This document shows, piece after piece, positions 40,258 to 52,765 of a stretch of DNA of 64,000 bases. Source of the DNA: Datnioides undecimradiatus (lineage: Eukaryota > Chordata > Actinopteri > Lobotiformes > Datnioididae); NCBI GenBank assembly GCA_008933995.1, contig WARS01000015.1, positions 9,740,861 through 9,804,860 of the forward strand, written 5' to 3'. The position numbers and the translations under genes were made by a program. A model generated the notes under the pieces. It made no database searches and was not told the DNA's origin. It worked only from the letters and a program-made list of their open reading frames with translations. Position 1 is the first letter of the stretch. Every line of letters starts with the position of its first letter.

Positions 40258-41009
40258 CTGGGAGTGTGTAAACACGAGGGCCACACAGTCGACAGGGGCT
40301 CAGAGAAAGGAGTGAAGACCGGAAGTGGCGTACCTAGATCGATAACTTGCCGGATATGCTCGCAGTCTTTCTAAAATTAAAATATATAGTATAATATGCA
40401 ATGTTAATTTCTGGTATTTTCTATCCATATAAATTATTCTTGTCATTGTTTTACGTGGCATAAATTGTGCTTAAAATAATCTCAAAATGGTATAAAGGCG
40501 ATGAGCTAATAAACTTTTAAAAAGATTATTTTTATTTTTAATTTACAAACTACACTTTTCAACAGACAAGTAAAATTTTAGCAAAAAACTACAAATAGAT
40601 ACAGTGATAAATATAAACAAGTCCAGTCACATTCCTCTGAAAAGGAAGCAGATTTAATTAGAAAAACGACAGTCAATTAAGCTAATTGATGTGTAAGCTA
40701 TTAAAAGAAATGCTGCACTTGTTCCACCGTCACAACCATTTAAATCATTCAAAATCTGAAAAAAAAAGCTTATGTGCATGTGGTGTGTATCTTGTTCGTC
40801 GTTTCAGTGGGCAATAAAGATATTCCAATCACAACGGAAGTCGTCACGTTCGTAATCATGGCGTCCTCCACTACCCCGAGAAGCAACGTGATAACTCTCT
40901 AAAATGAGAAACTTTTGGTTTACAAGGCCAACCAATAACAGTATCGCATAATTTCGGCACGTCCTTCTTAAAAAAATAAGTCTGCGCTCCCGGTACTTTT
41001 CGTTCAAAG
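40258..41009. promoter_or_regulatory. Bidirectional btf3/utp15 promoter with both noncoding first exons
   Basis: On the minus side a donor at 40257 (CAG then GTCAGT) ends the likely btf3 first exon, with CCGGAAGTGG (40319-40328, ETS-like) just upstream. On the plus side a donor at 41010 (AAAG then GTAAGA) ends the likely utp15 first exon. It is preceded by CGGAAGTCG (40835-40843, ETS-like) and CATGGCGTC (40858-40866, YY1-like). No TATA box is obvious on either side. Two housekeeping genes start roughly 0.5-0.6 kb apart. The AT-rich middle (40370-40790) holds nothing recognisable. Confidence 0.6.
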
Positions 41010-41729
41010 GTAAGAATCACCAGAATTGTTTTAGTACAAAATGCTGGCTGGCTAAAGCGCAGTGTGCTAACTAATGCTGAAAGGACTGAACACGTTGGTT
41101 TAGGTATCTGTCTAATAAGCCCTTCTTGTGTTCAAGCCAGTTACTTTACATGAATTGTATCGATCATGAAAGTGTTTTGCCTGACATATTTAAAATGTGC
41201 ATATATAATATTCTCTCACTTCAGTGGAGAAATAGAGTCTGCAAATGGTGAACGTATTTTTCTTGTATTTCCCTGTTAAGTAGGCTGTGATGCTGACTGT
41301 AAAACCGTGTGAACTCTGTTGACAGTGATTGCATTTGCTAAAACTGATGCCTTGTTTTTGCCAGTTGTGTTATTTCGATTAAGACAATATCCATTAAGAT
41401 ACTTAATACTTTTTCATCCATGTTACGAAGTTTGATATCCTCCTATAGCTCAAAGGATGTGAAAATCACCATATTTCATTTCGTAAATGTTTTGATTTAG
41501 CCTTATATATTTGGTATCTTCATAAACGTTTGGGTCTCCACTAAAACACAGAATGCTTGCTTTATTTTCAGTGTTAGACTGTGCCAAATGAATTTTTATG
41601 TACTTAGCAGGTGTTCAGTAGGGTTCCAGGGGTTAACCAGCATATGTTATATATTGTTCGACACGTTGAAATCCATGTTTTCATTTTCTGCATCTTACAG
41701 ACAAAAACTATTTTCTGATCAGAACAGAA

Positions 41730-44700
41730 ATGGCTTCATTCAAACCAACAAAAATCCAAGTCTATCCTAAACTTGGAGAAAAAGTCACACAAGACACACT
41801 TTACTGGAAAAACTACAAGGTGAGGCTCTTCTACTTTATGATACCACCGTGAGCAACAATAGCGCATCTCTAATTGTGTTTCTCATTCTTAGTAAAGCAT
41901 CTTTGTTTCTCTACTCACAGGCTCCAGTCCAGATAAAAGAATTCGGAGCAGTTACAAACATAGACTTCTCCCCAGTGGCTCCTCATAACTTTGCTGTGAC
42001 AGCATTCACGAGAGTATGTTGGCTTGACTTGTGATTTTTGCTCAGTAATGTTTATTGAATTTAAACAGTGTGTGCGTCACATAATAATTTTGGTTCCAGT
42101 CAGTGCTGAAAAATGAAGTATAACATATCCAGCATTTGTTTGTTTGATTGTTTATCATTCTAACACTGGTTTTTCTACAGGTCCACATTTATGGGCCGTT
42201 CTCCCAGGAGCCAGTGAAGACATTTACACGGTTTAAGGATACTGCATACAGCGGGAGGTTCCGGTCAGACGGTCAGCTGCTTGTGGCGGGATGTGAGGAC
42301 TCCGTGGTCCGGCTGTTTGATGTCAGTGGCAAGGTGGCCCTCAGGATGTTCAAAGGGCACACAAAGTGGGTATCCTTCCTGTCTGATAGTGCTTTAGATG
42401 AACTGTCCTAGCCTGGAGAATGAGTGTTATGGAATATGCTTGATTGCAACACCCTGGTACATGTGGATGTGGTGCTGTTACCAGGTTTTGGAAGTCCCTG
42501 CAGAGTTCATGTTGGAGAAGTTAGGTGAAATCCTTATTCAGAGGAAATGTGTGTAATATCAGTTTCAGACAAGAGCTGCAGTGTGAAGAAGGGAGAGAAG
42601 AAACATACCCACTTCTTGTTTTTTTTTTTGTTTTTTTGTATTCCTAATTTAAGATAAGATAAACCTTATCCCAATCTGGGAAATTTCCACATTGCAGCAG
42701 CAATTTACAAGCCCTCAACATGACAAATAGATAAATGTACAAAACAACAAGTATTTATAAGAGATAAATATATATAAGAAAATATATACAAAAAATAGAA
42801 AGATAAAATAAAGTTTGCTGAAGGTTACCAGTGGCACGGAAGTGTGCAAGTACAAGCTGTGCTTACAGCTTGTCATCTGTCACACACAGATGAGGAGTTA
42901 TAAAGTCTTATAGCTTGTGGCAGGAAAGACTTCCTGTAGTGGTCCTTTAGACAACAAAGCTGCCTGAGCCTTTTAGAGAAGGTACTTTGTTGTCTGTCCA
43001 GTACAGGGTGGAGAGGGTGGTCAGGGTTATCCATAATCGATGGAGCCTTGTGACTAGGTGGCTGTGTCTAATAGAGTTCTTGTTTACCAAAGGTTTTGTT
43101 GGATGATGATTTCTTGAGTGATCCATCGACTGAATTTCACGATGAACTCAATGATTCTGACAACCTGCAAACTGTCCCTCTGGCTTTTTAATGTCTGGTT
43201 GTAAAAATGGGCTGTTTTGAAGCTGGTCTCATTTTATTGTTTTTTTCACAGGGCTGTCCATGTAACAGACTTCACCTCAGACCGTTATCAGATCCTCACC
43301 GGCTCAGATGACTACACCTGTCGACTCTGGGACATCCCGAATGCCACTGAGCTCACCACCTACCAAGAACACACAGATTATATTCGCTGTGGAGTCACAA
43401 GCAAACTCAACAGAGACCTCTTCATTACTGGTGAGATGAAAGCTGCTTTGTGTTTATTAGTGTTATGTTTTCTGCACTATATGCTGCAGAATTTGTACTT
43501 TTTCTTCATTCATCTATCTGTGCTGATTAAAAAACAAAAAGGAAAGAGACAAAAGCTAATAGTCACATTTTTAAACATAATGCATATATTAATATACAAA
43601 TTTTGAATTGGGTACAGAAAAAGTATGCTCTTGAGTTGTTGAAGTGCCATGGCAGATAGAGATTGACGAGGACCAGAATAAGGCAATTTGGTCTTATTTT
43701 GTGAAACTGGAATCAATGCTTTCTTTTTCAGGATCTTATGACCACACGCTGAAACTGTTTGATGCCAGAGTGGATAAGAGTGTGATGACCATGGACCACG
43801 GCCAGCCAGTGGAGAGTCTACTTCTCTATCCCTCTGAGGGACTACTAGTCTCTGCAGGTAAATAAAGTGCCAACTTAAAATCTGTCAACAGTGTTTAAAT
43901 ATTAAAAAATTACTGGAGTGCTCCTTCAGGTAGTTGTGCAGAATATAACCCAAGTAGGAAATTTGATGGGCTGGACTACAACAGCCCATTGTATGCTTGA
44001 TTCAGACTTCAGGAGGAACAAGAGCTAAAAATTATTGTTGCAAATGACAGCATTTCTATTCAGATGTATTATAAGCACTACTTTTCATCCAGGACATTTA
44101 AATTTGAAAAAGCAATGACTGAATCCCTTTTTTTAGGTGGCCGTTATGTGAAAGTATGGGATCTGCTGAAAGGAGGGCAGCCTCTGGTGTCACTGAAGAA
44201 CCATCACAAAACCGTCACCTGTTTGTGTCTCAGCAGCAATGGACAGAGACTGCTGTCAGCTTCTCTGGACAGGTACGAGGACAGGCGTATGTACAACATG
44301 CATGTCTTAAACAATGAAAATCGGAGTCTGCTCTATCTTTTATAACAGGGTCATACTTATAACTATATTACATATTGTGTAATTATATTATGTATTTATA
44401 TGAGCCTGTTTTAATGCTGTCTGCTTGTTTTGTCTTTCAGGCACGTAAAGGTGTACAACACAACCAACTATAAAGTGGTTCACAACTTTGACTACGCAGC
44501 CTCCATCCTCAGTCTTGCTTTGGCTGTAAGAAACTTCGTTCAGCACTTCAATTCGTTCAGCGTTCTTACTGTTGGCTTTCCTTGTTTTCTTCTTTATTAA
44601 ATGTTAAACCATGGTTTTAAATAAGTGAAGCAAAATATATGAAGACTACACGCTTGCTCGTTTTTTACATTCCGCAGATAAGGAAAACTAAACTTTGGTG

Positions 44701-46445
44701 TATTAGCATTTGGAAAGAGAATTTAAATTAGCTTGTATCTTAGTTGCAACCTCATTGATTTGAGAGACCAGGTCTGAGTGCAAAGCGATGTAGCTTCTGC
44801 GGCAGCCAACAGAAATATAGTACTGCCAGAGATTTCAATCTAAAGGAGGTGATGTGGTCCATCCTCTCCTCTTAGTGTTGGCATGATGCTGCAGGGTTTC
44901 CAGAATACAGCAAAGAACAACAACATCAAAGTGAACTGACAAAGATTTTTTTGTTTAACTTTGGACTTTCACTGCCTTTGGATTTGGCCTTTCAGACATC
45001 ACCACAGTCTTTGATTTGTCAGAAACATTCACTCCTATTAAAATGCAAACCCAGCCATAGCCATGCAAAGTATGCAGTGTGCAGGATTTGATATAAAAAT
45101 AACATGTTACATCACAGCGTTAAATGTGGGCCTGGTTGCTGCTCTCAACGCCTGAATTCTCGTCACTGAAACTATGAATGTGTCATTCTTCTCAGCCGGA
45201 TGATGAGTCCATCGTCGTGGGGATGACTAACAGTATCCTGAGTATCAAACACAGGAAAAGTCTTGACGAGTCAAAGGAAATCTCTGATCAACCAAGGCGA
45301 CGGCCGTCATATCGTGTTTTTGTGAAGGGGAAGAACTACGTCCCCAAACAGGTACGTTTAGCAGGTCAGCAGTCTGACACACCATGTGGTCTGTTAAGCG
45401 ATTGTCCCTGCAGACGTACATGCACAGTTCTACAAAAGATGAAGTCAAGCGGCCTGATCATGGCTAATGCTTTTTTTTTTTTTTTTTTATAGTTATTATA
45501 CAGGTGTCATTAGAAAGTTTTTCACAATTTCTCACCTTGGATAATTAATGTTCTCCATCTATTTTTTTTTTCAGGATGATTATCTCATCAGTAAGCCGGT
45601 GAAACAGCATCTGGCCAAATACGACAAGCAGCTCAAGAAATTTAATGTATCAAAGGCTTTGGATACAGCTCTGGAGGTATACATTTCATATTTTTATAAC
45701 ATAAGAAACAATGTTAAATCGGTTGGTATCGTTTTTCATGGGGTTCTTCTAGTTATAAAGGTCAGTGTACAACAGTGTAATGTTTAAGTTTCCTGAAGCA
45801 GCTTTCCTTGTGTGCTAACGAACATTTCAAAAAGGTAATATAATTTTTTTCTTAATTAATATTCACATATATTACATTTTATTTATAGACATGGACAAGA
45901 CTGAGAAAGCCAGAGATCACAGTTGCTGTAATAAAGGAGCTGGACCGAAGAGGAACGTTGAAGAACGCTCTGGCAGGAAGGGATGAACAGGGTCTCTCAC
46001 AGTTGCTCAACTTCTTAATAGGGTAAGATGGATTTTTGAGTAGTGTTTAACAAGTGGTGGCATAGTTAGTTAGCTTATACATAAGGTTGTGTAGCTGTAT
46101 TGTGCCACATTAATAATTAAACCTCTTCCCATTTCTGTCTCCAGGAATTTGGTTGACCCCAGATTTGCTCCTGTCCTTGTAATAGCAACTGAGATGATCC
46201 TGGACATCTATCAGTCAGTCATCGGCCAGTCACCAGTCATAGACCGACAACTTCTGCGTCTGCAGGAGCTGCTGGGGAGAGAGATCGACTACCAGCAGGA
46301 CCTCCTGGAGGTGTTGGGCATGCTGGACACAATGTTTGCCTCCTCCCTTCCCAGGAAGGAGGTGCCATGCTCTGGCATCAGCAGGTCTAATGGCCTGATT
46401 CAGGGAGAAGCAAGTACCTCAAGACCACAGCTGCAGGCCACCTGA
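41730..46445 (+). CDS. utp15: U3 snoRNA-associated protein 15 homologue, eleven coding exons
   Basis: Coding exons: 41730-41819, 41921-42013, 42181-42365, 43252-43430, 43732-43857, 44137-44272, 44441-44525, 45196-45351, 45575-45676, 45889-46022 and 46145-46445. They total 1587 bases, 528 residues (human about 518), with phases closing throughout. The N-terminal two thirds are WD40 repeats ([75 protein letters not shown]). The C-terminal domain follows ([48 protein letters not shown]). UTP15 belongs to the UTP-A/t-UTP part of the nucleolar small-subunit processome, needed for rDNA transcription and early 18S processing. A noncoding first exon ends at 41009. Coding intron 3 (intron 4 counting the leader exon) hosts a snoRNA and a LINE-type repeat. 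Confidence 0.97.
42648..43080 (-). mobile_element. Teleost interspersed repeat fragment, LINE 3' end type
   Basis: It begins on plus with AAGATAAGATAAACC and CCCAATCTGGGAAATTTCC. It continues through TATAGCTTGTGGCAGGAAAG and GGTGGTCAGGGTTATCC, wording I recognise from a very common fish repeat with a GATAA-type tail. Its 3' end is at low coordinates, so it sits on the minus strand within the utp15 intron. The copy is diverged and has no coding content; family naming is from memory. Confidence 0.5.
43098..43164 (+). ncRNA. snord71: Box C/D snoRNA predicted to guide 5.8S rRNA Um14 (SNORD71-like)
   Basis: All parts of a box C/D snoRNA are present: terminal stem GTTG (43098-43101) with CAAC (43161-43164), box C ATGATGA (43103-43109), box D' CTGA (43130-43133), a degenerate box C' CGATGAA (43140-43146) and box D CTGA (43157-43160). 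The guide before D' reads GAGTGATCCATCG. It can pair with 5.8S CGGTGGATCACTC over 13 contiguous positions including one G-U. The fifth base upstream of D' faces U14 of 5.8S, the known 2'-O-methylated site assigned to SNORD71. It lies in a utp15 intron about 87 bases before the 3' splice site, close to the spacing typical of intronic C/D snoRNAs. Human SNORD71 is, as I recall, in a different host gene. Whether it is orthologous or a relocated copy is open. Confidence 0.85.
43858..45195 (+). other. Middle introns of utp15
   Basis: The introns 43858-44136, 44273-44440 and 44526-45195 were read for further box C/D or H/ACA patterns. Only partial matches were seen, such as ATGATG near 44882 and CTGA near 44936 with no terminal stem. 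No repeats recognised. Confidence 0.4.
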
Positions 46446-46859
46446 AGCTTGGAAGCTGAGGGGGGATAAACTGCTTTGAGACTGGGTTAGAGTGCCTTCA
46501 CAACTCTAAAACCTCTTTTTGAAACATCGAACGCACATTTCCTGTCACGACTCCATATTGTGGGTTTCACCAAACAAACATTTTGGTACAGGTTTTAAGA
46601 AACTCTCCATGAATCTCACTCTGGTGTTTTATCTCAGCATGGCTGAAAACACAACGGGCAACAAAGAACATTCATTTTCCGTATGAAGAATGAGTAAGTG
46701 TGTATGGTTGTAAAGTGCTGAGTTTTATTGGAGTTACACTTTCAGTTGTAAATTTGGTGTGTGTATGTGAGCGCCTCTGTGTTTCAATGACTTCATGTGA
46801 ATGTCTTCCTTGTGTTTTCATAATATTTGGCATTGAGACGCGTTTTCTAAACAGATCAA

Positions 46860-46865
46860 AATAAA
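46860..46865 (+). terminator. Polyadenylation signal of utp15
   Basis: AATAAA about 415 bases after the utp15 stop codon, followed by a TG-rich run that could act as the downstream element. Confidence 0.75.
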
Positions 46866-46896
46866 TCTTTGTCATACTGAGATCGACTAATTACAA

Positions 46897-46920
46897 GTGT
46901 GTGTGTGTGTGTGTGTGTGT
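46897..46920. repeat. GT microsatellite
   Basis: Uninterrupted GT dinucleotides right after the utp15 polyadenylation signal. Confidence 0.95.
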
Positions 46921-46979
46921 GAGCTCAACACGCGCGGTGTCTTTAAATTTTGACGATTTGGTTTGTTTTTTTTTTAATT

Positions 46980-47308
46980 TTCGCCTTCCAGCAGAGGTCG
47001 CTGTAACCTCAAAGAAACAGTTAACTTTCCCAGATGAGGAGGAATTTGCATTTGAGCAGACGGAAGACGGAGAGCATCAACAGTGACAGAGAGGAGGATG
47101 CTGTGTCAGTGGAGGCTGCGGCTCAGACTGGAGGACAGCAGCTGCACCGGCTGAACGCCATTTCTCAACTTGTAGCGTTAACACAGACACTTGGTTTTAG
47201 CTGTTAGCTCGCAGGATGAATCACAGTTAGGCGCACTCTGTTTGCATTTTCTGCTAAATTTAAGCGCACTGTCGCGTCTCTTCTGCGGGAGTTTGGGCTC
47301 CTGTGAAG
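46980..47308 (+). promoter_or_regulatory. Likely promoter and noncoding first exon of arhgef28
   Basis: A GC-richer block between utp15 and the first arhgef28 coding exon ends in a good donor (GTGAAG then GTAAGA at 47309). The next acceptor (TTTGCCCACAG ending 48261) opens the exon with the start codon. The exon's 5' end is not defined. The space between the utp15 polyadenylation site and this exon is only a few hundred bases at most. Confidence 0.55.
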
Positions 47309-48272
47309 GTAAGATGCTGCATCAGTAATGTCAGTAATGTCCTTTTTAACCAGCTGTTGACTTTATTTTAACGCGTCTGTTTGCAATGACATTATCGACA
47401 GTTTGCTGATATGTCAACCTTGTTTGAGTGTAGCCTGGTAAAAAGCCTCACATTTACTCTGCAGCTAAGTAGGTCAACATTAAAGTATGAGTAAAATTCA
47501 TTTTGAATCATTGACAAGAAGCACATACATGTCTCCGAAGCTGCACAGTTGTGTTTGTTGTATTTAATCACAAATATGCAATATATTGCAATTAGTATCC
47601 CAACACTGAGGTGAAGTTTTATGGGCCCTAAAGCTCGCACACTTAGAGAAACTGCGCACAGTCCTCCTCTTGGTTTGTTCACGCTTTGCCTTTCCTCACT
47701 GTAATATGAAAATATAAAATGTAATATACACTGTATATGTCACTGTAATATAAAATGGCTAAATATATAAGTATACAAAAGATCATTTGATTTCACTGGA
47801 AACTGTTCATTTAAAAAGTGTTAGTTATGTTAAGACGTTGCTGTTGTGTCCAGTTTAGGAAGTGGCCAATGATAAGAAGCAGATGTGAATCGTGCTTCGT
47901 GCTCTGAAGCCCAATCGATTCCCTGCTGTAGCGCACACACAGCAGACTTTGCACTGCATGCATATTAGTTTTTTTACATACATTAGTTTTTTTGGTATAT
48001 GTGGTTTTCTGTTACTGTTTCCATTCACCAAGGTAGAAACTGTCATTGAAATCTTTATTCGCGTACTTGAGATCAAAAGATGATCCTGTCTCATCAGAGA
48101 TACTCTGCTTGGCTCAGATAAGATTTGATAATCTCTAAAGGATCAGAGGAGAAGGCCGAATAGCCGAAACTAACGAAGCAATGAGGATTCACATGGCTAC
48201 ACTCTGAGAGTTTTCATTTTTGTCTCTCAAATGTCTGTTTAATGTCCCTGTTTGCCCACAGTCGCTGTGCAG

Positions 48273-51200
48273 ATGGAGCTGAGCAGGAGGAAAGTCCCTC
48301 TGTATGTGAGTATGTATGTATGTGCTCCAGTTCGCAAGTGAAGTTTGAGATCAGCTTCTCCAATTAATGTTGAGAGTTACTTATCCATCTGGAAAATCTC
48401 TGCAAATTGAGTTTGGAATGCAGTGAGAGATCAGCAGCCTCATTTATGTATAAAAAAGTCTGAACCAAACCACAGTGTTTAATGAAATGCACCAAATGTC
48501 ATATCTGAGAAGATACAACTGTTTTTTGTTCATGCCTCACTACAGTACTTGTAATTTCATCAAGTTCACTAAAGGTACAGTATGTACTGTAATGAGACTT
48601 CATGTTTCGCAGAAGGGTCGATGAGTGCGCCCTGTTGACAGGAGACTGATGTTTTCCACTTTGTTTGGTCTTTAACAAACATTTATAGGTTTTGCTGTTG
48701 GATTATTTAAGCACTGAATCACAGTTTCTGAGGAAGAAAATCTTATCAGTAACTGTGATTCATTCATTGTGATGGTTTTTTTTTATTTGTATTTCACTTA
48801 CTCAGAGTTGGAAAGGGACTTGTATTTGCTATCAGTGTGATTTGTGATGACTCTGGTCGCGTTAAACCTGTGAATGGATCTGTTGTCTGCGAGGTTAAGC
48901 TGTAGTCAAACAGGGCAGGACTGTGGTCAAATATCTTTTCATTGGTTTCAGTTTGGGATCTCAACAGTGTACGCAAACATTAATGAGAACTAATGATTCT
49001 CTGCAGATCAAAGAGGGAATACACATTGCTCACACTGTGTTCAGTCAATTGAATATTTTCTAATTTGACATGTTTTTAATGCTGTTTTCCCTCTACCAGA
49101 GGTCACTTATTCATTTCATGTAACTAAACACCTTCTTCTTGGAATCTGACCTTGTTTTCTATAGAGGCCCACAAATGAATGAATGAATGAATGAATGAAT
49201 AAATACCTTGTCAACTCAAAATGCCAAATGCTAAGATCACATGCTCAGATGCTTGCAATGAGGATGCTAACATGATGATGTGTAGCAGGTACTGCTTACC
49301 ATGTTACTCATCTTAGTCATCCTGCGGCTGGCAAGACTGTCTGTGCCAACTTTCATGGCAACCTATCCAATGCTCGTTGAGACATTTCACCTAAAACCAC
49401 ATAATAATATGATGCTGGTGCGAGAAGCAAGATTCAAGGATCCACAAAAGTCTAAGTCACTGGGATATGTTATAAAGGAGTGATGATTATCTATACAAAA
49501 TAATGTGCCGGTCTATCCCACAATGGTTGAGATATTTTACAGATAATCTGAAACTTGATCAAAAGACAGAGGATCACCATAGCCAATAGGATTCATCCTC
49601 TGTGCACCGTGTATATGTGTGCCAAAATGCCCTGCAATCCAGTAGTTGCCAAAGTATTTCACTAAGAACCCGAAATGTTAACCTTGCTAGAGGGAAAGTC
49701 AGGAAATTGCCAAAGTCAGTAGGCTTCATCCTTTGTATATATATTTGCACACATGATCCACATGAGAGTTTAAGGGCATCTGTTCCAAAGCAAACAGTAG
49801 TATATTGCTTGACTGGAGCACATCGTATCACCTAATGCACCTTCTACTGTTTTACTTTCAAAACCTCTTCCTATCCATTCATCCTCTGCCTCTGGTGGTC
49901 CCCACTTGTATGTCTGGTATTTCATCCAGTTGCCCATAGACCATTAGTTGTTAACATCTGGTCAATTGCACAGTGGTGAGGAGTCTTAATTAGTGAACCA
50001 GGGTAACTGTGTGGACATAATTAAACTTGTGGTAAACCTGATGTTCTTGCTGCTAACGAATAGGTGTTCAGGGATAAGGAAATGCATAAGTGAACCTGTA
50101 GGTGAGATGGAGAGACATGTAGGCAGGATTACTTCATCTGAGAGAGAAGTAAAGGGAAAAGCTTCTCAATTTGATAGCGTGAGAAATCAGGTCAGCTGTT
50201 GAGGTGATGCAAAGCTAATAGACAGACTCTCCTGAGAGACAGAGGGAGGTAGAGAGACTGCTTAAAAAACCCCACTTGCTTACACTCTAATACCATCCAA
50301 CACTAATCTGTGACGTTCAGTGCATTTCAAGTTAAGCGCCATAATTTACATTTTCTTTCCTTCAACCTGTCTCCTCTACTCCTGCGTCAGTCAGTTGTTT
50401 GATATTTTTCCCAGAATAACCCACACAGTGTGTCTTGTGGCTACATTGCTGTCTGGTCCATTGAGGCCACTGCAGGTGGACAAATTGATGTCTCCTACAA
50501 TAGATTTCTTCTTTGGATGTTGGCGGAAAGCCGCAGATCTAAAAAGCGGGCTAGTGCAACTGGAAGATTTTATTTATTTCGACTGAAATACAGAAAGAAA
50601 AAGTATAAATTGTAAAAGATCTGCCATCAGAGTTACAGTTACGTTAAAATATCCATAGTAAAAATGTTCACAACCAAACAAACAGCATAGGCTTAGAAAT
50701 GTTTACAGCTACGTCAAAGTTTTTATGAGAAAATTTGGATTAAATGACCGTACAGAGTGAGAGGAGTTAGTTATAGGTATGAAATCTCATCAACTCATTG
50801 CTTTCAATGAAAAAAGATCCAATGACCCCATAGTACATGACCATGTCAGCAGCAATCAGCAGACTAGCAAAGTATGGTAATAGCAATTGTGTACACTGTT
50901 CCTTTAGTGGTTAAAGAGACAGATATTTCCTTCAGGAGCTGGTAGAGACCAAAACAGAGCTAAAAGAATGTAAAAATTAGATTTGCATTCAACAAGTGGA
51001 CACAGACTTCAAATAAACAATGTTGATTCATGTCTGCTGATGTGTTTATCGGCATCTCTTTGTAACATATTTACCATATCAACTCCACACTGTTACAGAG
51101 GTATACCAGTTTCACTGTAGAAACGATTGATGGTTGTCATAAATATATACTTGCTTATCTACAGTTTTCAAGCCCACCGCATTAGTGTTAAAATCTGTAT

Positions 51201-52700
51201 TTCAAGTGTCATTTCTGTCACAACATAATATTTTGGGAAAGTATTTGATATGATTTAAAATCATATTGTATTAGTGTTGTATTCTCAATTGGGCCGATTG
51301 GCCTCCAGTGGCCAATTAGTACCACTTCTAACTACTGATGCTGCTGTATTTTTCATCAACTTTTCTTCAAAAACTGAATATCCTGGTGAGAATTAGGTCT
51401 CAGTGAAACCTTCTAATCCTTTTTATCACCTCTTTTGTTGCACTGTTGGCTTGTTGTTAGTACATTATGTATTTTTGTTGCATTAAGATAGTTATTAAGG
51501 TAGTTGTGATGTGACATATAGTATTTTGTTAAAGTAATATCATACAAATATAACTATGTGCCAAATGTATTGGCACATAGGTATGTATTGTAAGGTCCAT
51601 CGCTTTTTTAAAAGGCTAGATTTTAAACTTTTTAGCACTGATAGCTTGGCTTAATGTTTTGTTATATTTGATGACCTTTTTACTCAAAGTTTGTTTTGGT
51701 AGTTCAAGATCAAAATCAAACTTGTGTCATTCTTTTGATCTTCATGGCAACATCTCAGCATGTTTTCCTCTTATATTAAAAAAGTACAAAAGGTAATAAT
51801 TGTAAAAAATTTGGTACTGATATTAAAGCTCAGATGCCGTATTGGCTGTAGTAACAAACAATTTCAAATGACAGCAGACTCTACAAAAATTATTTACATA
51901 CAATTTGAACAGCTCTTAGCCTCTTAAGTAAGGATTTACAGTCTAGTGAAGCCAATATTTAATGCATTGTCACACCTACATTTGATCTGCACAAAGTTTG
52001 TTTTAAATTGTACATATCAGCGTGACTGCTCGGCCCTATTTCACCTTCTTCTACCTCCCTTTGCAAGTCTAAAGTGTTCTGACCTGTTAGGATCAGGGCA
52101 GGTCTTTGCGGTAGACACTAAGACATTCCTGTTTTTATTGAGGGGGAATGTTTTATTGTACCCTCAAGAGGAATGCTGTCAAGGGATTTGGTGTACTTTA
52201 CAGAAATGTAGAGCACAGCATCAGGATAGAGTCCTCCTCTAAAATGAGTCTGTATCTTTAGGAATATAAATATTTGTTCCTCTCTAGCATCTTTCCTCTT
52301 AATTTCTCCTCCCCTCCTCTCTCACCTTTCTTTATCTCAGGGCCAGGCAAAGGTATTTGCATTGCTGGAGGGTTTAGACTCGGTGCCAGAGGATGCAGAG
52401 GTCTACGTTGTTTTGGAAGGATCCACGCTGGTCCATGTCACCAGGGCCCAGAGTGATGTCATGCTCTGCTTCATAGTTCCTGGTATGTGCATGTCTGTAT
52501 GATGGTTATCGTTATTGTGTAAAAGTTTTAATGCCTTTTGGGGGTAATTTGCTTTTTTTTTGCCACCAAAAGGGGAGTTTATTTAGAAAACAATGTCCAG
52601 ACATAAAAGTGAACATCCTGACAATTCCAGGTTTCCTCTCCTGTCTGTGATAAACCCAGGAACACTATATCACTATTTGCCTCTTCTCACACACACCACA

Positions 52701-52765
<65 letters not shown>

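Larger units (their letters stand above)
48306..52340 (+). other. arhgef28 intron after the first coding exon
   Basis: About 4.0 kb. It contains an ATGA-type tetranucleotide run (49173-49203) and a fish interspersed repeat (49230-49840). The rest, including 50.3-52.2 kb, shows no recognisable coding or RNA gene. Confidence 0.5.

Noticed and set aside
41287-41380. C/D-like snoRNA pattern in utp15 intron 1 (GTGATGC ... CTGA with GGC/GCC ends)
   Set aside because: Box C is imperfect, the spacing to a D' box is impossible, and the guide does not pair with rRNA; it only resembles the sense strand of 18S.
43217-43606. Open frame extending utp15 exon 43252-43430 on both sides
   Set aside because: It runs through the acceptor and donor into introns; only 43252-43430 matches the WD40 repeat and joins in phase.
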